NCBI GenBank assembly: GCA_013138655.1
Contig: WTCI01000308.1
Location: forward strand, 1-5,429
Direction: 5' to 3'
Source: Desulfuromonadaceae bacterium
GTDB taxonomy: Bacteria; Desulfobacterota; Desulfuromonadia; Desulfuromonadales; Geopsychrobacteraceae
Length of the DNA stretch: 5,429 bases
Positions 1 through 5,407 of the stretch are shown piece after piece. The position numbers and the translations under genes were made by a program. Numbering within the stretch: the stretch's first letter is position 1; every line of letters starts with the position of its first letter. The notes beneath the pieces are model-generated. The model did not search any database. It saw only the letters and a program-made list of their open reading frames with translations, and was not told where the DNA came from.

Positions 1-494
1 TGAGTCTTGTTCTGACCCGCATTGATAATCGTTTGATCCATGGTCAGGTTTTGGAGACCTGGGTTCCATATCTGCACGCTGATTGTATTGTGGTCGCCAA
101 CGATAATGTCGCCGGGATGCCACTGAAAAGAATGATGATGAAATCCTCGGTTCCCAGCCGGATGCGGGTGGAAATCGGTATGGTAGAGGAGGTCGCGGCA
201 CTTTTCGATTCCGGGGAACTGGATCACTGTAAAACCCTACTGCTGTTCGGCACCGCACTGGATGCTCTGCGGGCCTATCGTTACGGCTTGGTCTATCAGC
301 AGTTGAACCTAGGGAACCTGCACGCCGGGGACGGGAAGGCGCGCTTGAGTTGCACGATCTTTCTCGATCCGAGTGATCTTGACCATTTAATCGAGCTGGA
401 CGAGGCGGGTGTGACAATTACCGCGCGCTGTATTCCTGTCGATTCCGAGCGTTCGTGGAAAAAGTTGATTCCGCATCGGAGGAAGCAGGATTGA
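1..494 (+). CDS. PTS mannose/sorbose-family EIIB subunit (5' end one base outside the window)
   Basis: Cytosolic phosphocarrier that takes phosphate from an EIIA protein on a histidine and passes it to the sugar bound by EIIC/EIID. The frame is open from base 3 and reads SLVLTRIDNRLIHGQVLETW, the canonical N-terminus of this family. Bases 1-2 (TG) would complete an NTG start codon whose first base lies just before the window, giving about 164 residues, the usual family length. The phosphorylated residue should be His14 in RLIHGQV. A TTG at 33 is in frame, but starting there would remove the conserved strand before the active-site loop and leave the histidine at residue 3, so I reject it. If the missing base is A, the start reads ATGA, suggesting a stop/start overlap with an upstream gene, plausibly EIIA. 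Sugar specificity cannot be read from the sequence. The family call is firm. Confidence 0.93.
   Translation, partial: SLVLTRIDNRLIHGQVLETWVPYLHADCIVVANDNVAGMPLKRMMMKSSVPSRMRVEIGMVEEVAALFDSGELDHCKTLLLFGTALDALRAYRYGLVYQQLNLGNLHAGDGKARLSCTIFLDPSDLDHLIELDEAGVTITARCIPVDSERSWKKLIPHRRKQD
478..490 (+). promoter_or_regulatory. Ribosome binding site fixing the EIIC start at TTG 491
   Basis: GGAGG at 478-482 lies 8 nt before TTG 491, ideal Shine-Dalgarno spacing. It sits inside the end of the EIIB gene. The TTG overlaps the EIIB stop as TTGA (491-494), a normal translational-coupling arrangement. This favours TTG 491 over the in-frame upstream GTG at 455, which has no comparable site and would add a polar 12-residue extension ahead of the first membrane segment. 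Confidence 0.75.
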
Positions 495-1183
495 ATCTTT
501 CTGATCTGCTTTTAGGCGCACTGATCGCCCTTGTTTGCGGTTTGGATCGTACGGCGATTCTTCAGGTGATGATCTCCAGGCCGATTGTTGCGGCGCCTCT
601 GGTGGCTTGGATACTTGGTGAACCGATGATCGGGTTGCAGATCGGAATGATGGTTGAGCTTCTTTGGCTGGCGCGTCTTCCGGTCGGGGCGGCAATTCCT
701 CCGGATGATACTCAGGTCGCCATCGCCGGCAGTGTTCTGGCAATCAATTTCAGTCGGGTTTTTGCTGTTCAGGGGGGTGAACTCCTCTTGCTTTGTCTCC
801 TGGTGGCGATTCCGCTTGGTAAGGTCGGGCAGTATTTCGATCGCTTTGCGCGTCAGTACAATGTTCGTTTGTTGAAGCGGGCTGAAAGCTGCCTGGAAAA
901 GAAAAATATTTTTTTCGCCGAAATGCAGCATTTGCGTGGCTTGCTCAGCTTTTCCCTGGCGGCTGTCGGCACCTATGTTGTTATCCTGATCGGCGGTTTT
1001 TTCCTGATTCCGCTACTCTGGCCGCTGGTCCATGAACCCTTGCTCGATTCCAGTCGTTTGTTGCAGCTGGCACTGCCCTTGGTTGGGGTGGCCGTGATTC
1101 TGGGGACAATCAATGTCAGCCGCGCGCTGACTCTCTTCTGTGCTTCTTTTAGTATGGCATTTTTGCTGATGTGGCTGGTGTAA
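491..1183 (+). CDS. PTS mannose-family EIIC membrane subunit, compact form
   Basis: Integral membrane subunit that, with EIID, binds and translocates the sugar phosphorylated by EIIB. From TTG 491 it is 230 residues. The family core is clear: LDRTAILQVMISRPIVAAPL at residues 18-37, then ILGEPMIGLQIGMMVELLWL (41-60) and PVGAAIPPDD (64-73). Hydrophobic stretches lie near residues 4-18, 31-43, 46-60, 74-92, 96-110, 154-180, 189-206 and 210-230; a basic, charged stretch lies at 111-150. It is shorter than enterobacterial ManY (about 266 residues as I recall) and stops soon after TINVSRALTLF, so it appears to lack the last membrane segment. No frameshift explains this, because EIID starts 3 nt after the stop codon. 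The gene overlaps EIIB by 4 nt. Substrate is unknown. Confidence 0.9.
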   Translation: MNLSDLLLGALIALVCGLDRTAILQVMISRPIVAAPLVAWILGEPMIGLQIGMMVELLWLARLPVGAAIPPDDTQVAIAGSVLAINFSRVFAVQGGELLLLCLLVAIPLGKVGQYFDRFARQYNVRLLKRAESCLEKKNIFFAEMQHLRGLLSFSLAAVGTYVVILIGGFFLIPLLWPLVHEPLLDSSRLLQLALPLVGVAVILGTINVSRALTLFCASFSMAFLLMWLV

Positions 1184-1186
1184 CTC

Positions 1187-1957
1187 ATGGCACTGACGAG
1201 AAAAACGCGTATTCATGTTTGGTTTCGCCTGCTGCTGTTGCAAGGGAGCTGGAACTTTGAGCGTTTGCAGGGGCTCGGCTTCTTTTATGCCCTGCTGCCG
1301 GCGTTGAAAAAGCTTTATCGGCGCAATCAGCTCGTCACAATCGGCCGGGAATACCTGGGGTATTTCAATACTCATCCATATCTGGCGCCGTTGGTTGCTG
1401 GTGCCGTGCTGAAACTGGAAGAAGAACGGGCCGCACAGCAGGATCTGCAGGTGACTATTGATGATTTCAAAGAAATGGTTGCTGCACCCTATGCCGCGAT
1501 CGGTGATGCGCTTTTCTGGGGCGGGTTGCGGCCTTTGGCTGCGGGGATTGCTTTGTTTTTTGCTGCCAAGGGCATTCTCTGGACTCCCTTGATTTTTCTG
1601 TTGCTCTACAACCTGGTGCCTTTGGTCTTCCGTTTGTCCGGTTTTGTTTATGGTTACCATCGGGGTATTCGTTCTGTTGAATTTATCCAGCGCCGTTGCT
1701 TGCCGGATTGGGCAATTCATACCAAGGAAGCCGCTGTGGTTGTTTTGGGAGGATTCAGTGCTTTTCTGGTTTTTCAACATTTACAGCATGATGAAATGGT
1801 CAGCTGGGTTGGCTTGTTAGCCTTGATTCCGATGATTTTGCTTGGTTTGATTGCCCGTAAAGGAATTTCTACGTTAATGCTGACCTTGTTAACTGCAATT
1901 GTCATTATTTTACTCAGCATGTTTTGGACAGATGTGACTGGGTTGCTGGTGCTTTAA
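1187..1957 (+). CDS. PTS mannose-family EIID membrane subunit, compact form
   Basis: Second membrane subunit of the mannose-type permease, pairing with EIIC. The protein has 256 residues. Family marks include QGSWNFERLQGLGFFYALLPAL (residues 19-40), YFNTHPYLAPLVAGAVLKLEEE (59-80) and IGDALFWGGLRP (105-116). Membrane segments are likely around 117-147, 183-197, 205-222 and 228-247. The region usually read MGPLAGIGD in the family is AAPYAAIGD here (99-107), keeping Pro101 and Gly106-Asp107 but losing the LAG core. The protein is roughly 25-30 residues shorter than enterobacterial ManZ, chiefly in the loop before the C-terminal membrane segments (around 198-206). ATG 1187 is 3 nt after the EIIC stop and has no strong Shine-Dalgarno, so its translation is probably coupled to EIIC. 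Confidence 0.9.
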   Translation: MALTRKTRIHVWFRLLLLQGSWNFERLQGLGFFYALLPALKKLYRRNQLVTIGREYLGYFNTHPYLAPLVAGAVLKLEEERAAQQDLQVTIDDFKEMVAAPYAAIGDALFWGGLRPLAAGIALFFAAKGILWTPLIFLLLYNLVPLVFRLSGFVYGYHRGIRSVEFIQRRCLPDWAIHTKEAAVVVLGGFSAFLVFQHLQHDEMVSWVGLLALIPMILLGLIARKGISTLMLTLLTAIVIILLSMFWTDVTGLLVL

Positions 1958-1970
1958 AGGAACACATTAA

Positions 1971-2237
1971 ATGCAAAAGCAAAAATTTATTATAAAAAAT
2001 CGCCTCGGTCTGCATGCTCGTGCCGCTGCCCAACTGGTCCAAACGGCGAACCAGTTTAAGGCGGATGTCACACTGGTAAAAGATGATGTCGAGGTGAGCG
2101 GTAAAAGTATCATGGGAGTATTATTGCTTGCGGCACCCCAAGGGACGGATATTGTCCTGTCGGTGGAGGGGCCGGATGAAACCGAGGCCATGATCGCTCT
2201 TGCCGGATTGATCGGGGATGGTTTCGGTGAAGACTGA
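1971..2237 (+). CDS. ptsH: HPr phosphocarrier protein of the PTS
   Basis: Small cytosolic carrier of 88 residues that accepts phosphate from enzyme I and passes it to EIIA proteins. The catalytic site is visible as NRLGLHARAAAQL, with His15 and Arg17 at the canonical positions. Ser46 lies in SGKSIMGVLLLAA (43-54), the regulatory site and hydrophobic patch recognised by HPr kinase/phosphorylase in organisms that have it. This suggests control by serine phosphorylation as well as PEP-dependent histidine phosphorylation, though hprK itself is not in the window. The start is supported by AAAGGA at 1956-1961, 9 nt upstream, which overlaps the EIID stop codon. The 3' end overlaps the ptsI start. 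Being encoded with EI and a mannose-type permease suggests it is the general HPr, but a second HPr elsewhere cannot be excluded. Confidence 0.97.
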   Translation: MQKQKFIIKNRLGLHARAAAQLVQTANQFKADVTLVKDDVEVSGKSIMGVLLLAAPQGTDIVLSVEGPDETEAMIALAGLIGDGFGED

Positions 2238-3999
2238 AGTTGCATCAGACACCTATCTGGTGGGGATCGGAGTCTCACCGGGGATCAGTATCGGTGAGAT
2301 CGTCCTGCTCGGCCACCGGTCAACGGTGGAAGATCAGCCAATTGAGGCTGCGGATGTTGAGCCCGAAATTGAGCGTTTTTACTGGGCCATTTCACAAGCA
2401 CAGAAGCAGCTTCAAGAGATCAAGGATGCGGTTTCCAATCAGCCGCATTTGCGTGAACATCTCTACATTCTGGATACCCATCTGCTGATTCTGGATGATG
2501 AAATGCTGGTCGGGGAGACAGAACGCGCCATCAGGGAGCAGGTCAGCTGTGAAAGTGCCTTGACCAGGGTGCTTCAGCAATTGCGGCAGATGTTTGAAAA
2601 TATTGAAGATGAGTATCTGCGCGATCGGCAGTCTGATGTGGATGCTGTCGGTGGCCGGTTGATGCGAATTCTGACCGGTGAACATGAACGTTCGATCACC
2701 GATATCGAACAAAACACCTTGATCGCTGCACATGATCTTTCTCCCGCCGATACGATGCAACTGGATCGGGAGAAGGTTCTCGGTTTCATCACCGACAAGG
2801 GGGGCAGGACGGCGCATACAGCGATCCTGGCCAGATCGCTTGAAATCCCTGCCGTGGTCGGCCTGGAGACGATAACCTCGCTTGTTTACGATCGTCTGCC
2901 GGCGATTATCGACGGCGGAACCGGGGTCGTCATTCTCAACCCCTCAAAAGAGACCTTTACCGAATATCTCAAACGTAAACAGACTTATGAATATCTGGAA
3001 AAAGAGCTGGACAGCTTCCGGGATCTGCCCGCCATCACGACCGATAAGTTCAAGGTGGCGTTGCGGGGGAATCTTGAACTCTCCAGCGAGTTTCCCCTGG
3101 CCCGTAAGCATGCCGTCGAAGGTGTTGGTCTTTATCGCACGGAATTTCTTTATCTCGGGCGGAGTGAGCCGCCGGGTGAAGAAGAACAGGTGGCAACCTA
3201 TCGACAAATTCTTGAAGAGATGCAGCCTCACCCAGTGACGATTCGTACTCTCGATATCGGTGGCGATAAGGTTGTTTCCGGGCTAACGCTGCCGCGTGAA
3301 GAGAATCCGGCGATGGGCCTGCGGGGCGCCCGTTTCTCTTTGCGTGAAGGTGAATTGTTCAAAATCCAGTTGCGGGCCATTCTGCGTGCTTCTGCTTACG
3401 GTCAGGTGCGCATCATGTTCCCGATGATCAGCGGTATTGTTGAGCTTCGGATGTGTAAACGACTCTTGTGGCAGGTTCAGTATGAATTGCAGGAAGAGGG
3501 CATTGATTTTGATCCAAAGGTGCAAATTGGTATGATGGTCGAAACCCCGTCGGCCGTTTTGCTGGCACCGTTTTTTGCCGAAGAGGTGGATTACTTTTCG
3601 GTCGGAACCAATGATCTGATTCAATATTGTCTGGCCGTTGATCGTGGCAATGAACATGTCGCATATTTGTATAATCCCATGCACCCCGCTATCTTGCGGG
3701 CTTTAAAAACAGTCTGTGCGGCTGCTGACCAGGCTGGCATTGATGTCTGTGTTTGTGGGGAGATGGCCGCCGAGCCGCTTTACACGCTCGTTTTGCTTGG
3801 TTTGGGCTTGCAAGAACTGTCGATGAATCCAGCCAGTATTCCAAGAGTCAAGAGGGTGCTGCGTCAGGTGTCGCGTCAGGATGGACAGGCGCTGCTGGAG
3901 GAGCTTTTAGCTTTACGGACGAGCAAAGAGATAACAACCTGCCTTGAGCAAAGGATGCGCACGCTGTTACCCGACATCTTTGAGAACGCCTTGATTTAG
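2218..3999 (+). CDS. ptsI: PTS enzyme I (phosphoenolpyruvate-protein phosphotransferase)
   Basis: Soluble enzyme that autophosphorylates from PEP and transfers the phosphate to HPr, the entry step of the PTS. The protein has 593 residues, near the usual 570-590. The N-terminal HPr-binding and swivelling domain covers about 14-240, with phosphohistidine His200 in GGRTAHTAILARS. The C-terminal PEP-binding barrel covers about 265-570 and keeps Arg307 (GLYRTEFLY), Arg343 (IRTLDIGGDK), Glu442 (VETPSAV), the SVGTNDLIQY signature with Asp466, Arg476, and catalytic Cys513 in CGEMAAEP. All key residues are present, so it should be active. ATG 2218 overlaps ptsH by 20 nt; GTG 2227 is an alternative start with GGGG at 2214-2217 as a possible ribosome site, and would shorten the protein by three residues. 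No N-terminal GAF domain is present, so it is the sugar-type enzyme I rather than the nitrogen-type PtsP. Confidence 0.97.
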   Translation: MVSVKTEVASDTYLVGIGVSPGISIGEIVLLGHRSTVEDQPIEAADVEPEIERFYWAISQAQKQLQEIKDAVSNQPHLREHLYILDTHLLILDDEMLVGETERAIREQVSCESALTRVLQQLRQMFENIEDEYLRDRQSDVDAVGGRLMRILTGEHERSITDIEQNTLIAAHDLSPADTMQLDREKVLGFITDKGGRTAHTAILARSLEIPAVVGLETITSLVYDRLPAIIDGGTGVVILNPSKETFTEYLKRKQTYEYLEKELDSFRDLPAITTDKFKVALRGNLELSSEFPLARKHAVEGVGLYRTEFLYLGRSEPPGEEEQVATYRQILEEMQPHPVTIRTLDIGGDKVVSGLTLPREENPAMGLRGARFSLREGELFKIQLRAILRASAYGQVRIMFPMISGIVELRMCKRLLWQVQYELQEEGIDFDPKVQIGMMVETPSAVLLAPFFAEEVDYFSVGTNDLIQYCLAVDRGNEHVAYLYNPMHPAILRALKTVCAAADQAGIDVCVCGEMAAEPLYTLVLLGLGLQELSMNPASIPRVKRVLRQVSRQDGQALLEELLALRTSKEITTCLEQRMRTLLPDIFENALI

Positions 4000-4017
4000 G
4001 TGTTTGGCAAAATTCCG

Positions 4018-4040
4018 TTGACTCAGATGTGACTGATCAA
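4018..4040 (+). repeat. Imperfect inverted repeat overlapping the metK promoter (possible operator)
   Basis: The arms are TTGA (4018-4021) plus TCAG (4023-4026) and CTGA (4033-4036) plus TCAA (4037-4040), with one extra C at 4022 and a 6-nt centre. That gives eight complementary pairs with one bulge, covering the -35 box and most of the spacer. The position suits a repressor site. The regulator is unknown and the repeat is short enough to be chance. Confidence 0.35.
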
Positions 4041-4049
4041 TACTATACT
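4018..4049 (+). promoter_or_regulatory. Candidate sigma70-type promoter for metK
   Basis: TTGACT at 4018-4023 matches five of six bases of the -35 consensus. Two -10 choices exist: TACTAT at 4041-4046 (four of six, 17-nt spacer) or TATACT at 4044-4049 (five of six, 20-nt spacer, longer than ideal). Transcription would start near 4052-4057, leaving a leader of only about 30-37 nt before the metK ATG. It lies in the only real gap of the gene cluster, so metK can be expressed apart from the PTS operon. I see no terminator hairpin between ptsI and metK, so read-through is also possible. Confidence 0.55.
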
Positions 4050-4074
4050 ATGTTTGTTTTTTGAGATTACGCAG

Positions 4075-4080
4075 AAGGAG
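4075..4080 (+). promoter_or_regulatory. Ribosome binding site of metK
   Basis: AAGGAG lies 8 nt before ATG 4089 and 14 nt before the in-frame ATG 4095. The spacing decides for ATG 4089, giving the N-terminus [20 protein letters not shown]. Confidence 0.8.
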
Positions 4081-4088
4081 TACTGCAT

Positions 4089-5258
4089 ATGTCTATGACC
4101 GATTTTTTATTTACCTCGGAATCTGTCGGAGAAGGGCATCCCGACAAAATTGCCGACCAGATTTCCGATGCTGTGCTGGATGCCATTCTGGAGCAGGACA
4201 GTCAAGCCCGGGTGGCCTGTGAGACCATGGTGACGACCGGAATGGCGATTATCGCCGGGGAAATTACCACGACTGCTTATGCGGATCTGCCGTCAATCGT
4301 CCGGGAGACCATCAAGGAGATCGGCTACAACGATTCGGCCATGGGCTTCGATTACGAAACCTGTGCGGTGCTGACATCCATCGATCAGCAGTCTCCGGAT
4401 ATTTCTCAGGGGGTGAACGAAGGGGCGGGTCTGTTCAAGGAACAGGGTGCGGGTGACCAGGGGCTGATGTTTGGGTTTGCCTGCAACGAAACCCCGACAT
4501 TGATGCCGATGCCGATCACTTTTGCTCACAAATTGACCAAGAAATTAGCCGATGTGCGCAAGAGCGGGCAACTGAATTTCTTGCGTCCGGACAGTAAATC
4601 GCAGGTTTCTATTCAGTATATTGATGATAAGCCGACGCGGATTGACACCGTGGTTATCTCTTCTCAGCATAACCCGGATGTTAAGTATGAAGATCTGAAA
4701 GAAGCGATTATCGAAGAGGTGGTCAAGCCGATTCTGCCGGCCAATCTGCTTGACGACCGGACCCGTTTCCTGATTAATCCGACCGGTCGGTTTGTGATTG
4801 GCGGCCCGATGGGAGATTGTGGACTGACCGGGCGGAAAATTATCGTTGATACCTATGGTGGACAGGGCTCCCACGGCGGTGGTGCTTTCAGCGGGAAAGA
4901 TCCCTCCAAGGTGGACCGTAGTGCTTCTTACATGGCACGCTATGTTGCCAAGAACGTGGTGGCCGCGGGATTGGCTCGCAAGTGTGAGGTCCAACTGGCC
5001 TACGCGATCGGTGTTGCCGAGCCTGTTTCGGTGATGATCAACAGCTTCGGTACCGGCAAGATTCCTTCCAATAAGATTGCCGAGATTGTCCGGGCCGAGT
5101 TTGATATGCGCCCGGCGGCTATTATTGAACAGCTTGACCTGCTTAAGCCGATTTATCGGCAGACTGCAGCCTATGGTCATTTCGGCCGTGAACTGCCTGG
5201 TTTTAACTGGGAAGTAACCGACCGTGTCGAATCGCTTAAATCCCGTGCTGCAATCTGA
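4089..5258 (+). CDS. metK: S-adenosylmethionine synthetase (methionine adenosyltransferase)
   Basis: Cytosolic enzyme that makes S-adenosylmethionine from methionine and ATP, releasing phosphate and pyrophosphate; it works as a tetramer needing Mg2+ and K+. The protein has 389 residues, close to the usual 380-400. The N-terminal ATP site is seen as [20 protein letters not shown], with His17, Asp19 and Lys20. The first family signature, [12 protein letters not shown], is at 120-131. The second, [16 protein letters not shown] (263-278), has Ser where Thr is commoner (DPTKVDRS), a conservative change. The C-terminus, ending [18 protein letters not shown] and three further residues, is complete. 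It lies 89 nt after ptsI with its own promoter and Shine-Dalgarno, so it is functionally separate from the PTS genes. No SAM riboswitch precedes it, as the leader is too short. A terminator-like hairpin lies about 105 nt downstream. Confidence 0.98.
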   Translation: MSMTDFLFTSESVGEGHPDKIADQISDAVLDAILEQDSQARVACETMVTTGMAIIAGEITTTAYADLPSIVRETIKEIGYNDSAMGFDYETCAVLTSIDQQSPDISQGVNEGAGLFKEQGAGDQGLMFGFACNETPTLMPMPITFAHKLTKKLADVRKSGQLNFLRPDSKSQVSIQYIDDKPTRIDTVVISSQHNPDVKYEDLKEAIIEEVVKPILPANLLDDRTRFLINPTGRFVIGGPMGDCGLTGRKIIVDTYGGQGSHGGGAFSGKDPSKVDRSASYMARYVAKNVVAAGLARKCEVQLAYAIGVAEPVSVMINSFGTGKIPSNKIAEIVRAEFDMRPAAIIEQLDLLKPIYRQTAAYGHFGRELPGFNWEVTDRVESLKSRAAI

Positions 5259-5284
5259 GTAGATATTTGAGAATGAGATAAAAA

Positions 5285-5318
5285 AAGGGTGAACCGATCG
5301 GTCAAGCCGTTTACCTTT
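5285..5318 (+). repeat. Hairpin in the metK 3' region enclosing part of a 10-bp palindrome
   Basis: AAGGGTGAAC at 5285-5294 can pair with GTTTACCTTT at 5309-5318 in RNA: ten pairs, two of them G-U, with a 14-nt loop. The perfect palindrome ACCGATCGGT (5293-5302) overlaps the left arm and loop, so the two folds compete. T-rich sequence follows at 5323-5330, making a weak + strand terminator possible. The A7 run at 5280-5286 would be a U-tract for minus-strand transcripts, but there the two G-U pairs become mismatches. Confidence 0.4.
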
Positions 5319-5333
5319 CGTGTTGGTTTTAAA

Positions 5334-5361
5334 ATGAGCGGCTGAGCGGCCCTTAGCTCAT
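5334..5361 (+). repeat. Tandem 8-mer TGAGCGGC with hairpin potential
   Basis: TGAGCGGC occurs twice, directly adjacent, at 5335-5342 and 5343-5350. ATGAGC (5334-5339) is complementary to GCTCAT (5356-5361), and an inner GGC/GCC (5340-5342 with 5349-5351) can extend the stem with a CTTA bulge. The second copy (TGAGC, 5343-5347) can pair with the same GCTCA (5356-5360), so two folds are possible. No T-tract follows. Function unknown. Confidence 0.45.
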
Positions 5362-5364
5362 CTC

Positions 5365-5401
5365 AAAAGCGGCGAGAACCAATGTGGTTCCCGCCGCTTT
5401 T
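5365..5401 (+). terminator. Strong terminator-like hairpin, possibly bidirectional
   Basis: The left arm is AAAAGCGGCG (5365-5374), A5375, then GAACCA (5376-5381). The right arm is TGGTTC (5385-5390), C5391, then CGCCGCTTTT (5392-5401). This forms a 17-position stem with a single A-C mismatch and an ATG loop. The GC-rich core is flanked by A4 on the left and T4 on the right, followed by CTGTTGTT, as expected of an intrinsic terminator able to act on both strands. It would end the metK transcript and perhaps a convergent one entering from beyond the window. Confidence 0.8.
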
Positions 5402-5407
5402 CTGTTG

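Noticed and set aside
387..743. Minus-strand frame across the EIIB/EIIC junction
   Set aside because: It is opposite two well-supported genes, and its Pro/Arg/Ser-rich translation resembles no known family.
1013..1780. 255-codon minus-strand reading frame opposite EIIC/EIID
   Set aside because: Its composition (rich in Gln, Pro, His) is what a reversed membrane-protein gene gives, and the sense frames are clear family members.
1943..1971. Internal promoter before ptsH (TTGCTG with CATTAA/ATTAAA)
   Set aside because: Both boxes match poorly and lie in the EIID coding end; the tight gene packing argues for one operon transcript.
3283..3684. 133-codon minus-strand reading frame opposite ptsI
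   Set aside because: It falls inside the conserved PEP-binding domain of enzyme I and has no independent support.
4000..4088. SAM riboswitch upstream of metK
   Set aside because: The gap is only 89 nt and the predicted leader is 30-37 nt, too short for SAM-I or SAM-II type aptamers, and no multi-helix fold was seen.
4545..5180. 211-codon minus-strand reading frame opposite metK
   Set aside because: It lies wholly within the highly conserved metK gene and shows no recognisable domain or ribosome site; judged a composition artefact.
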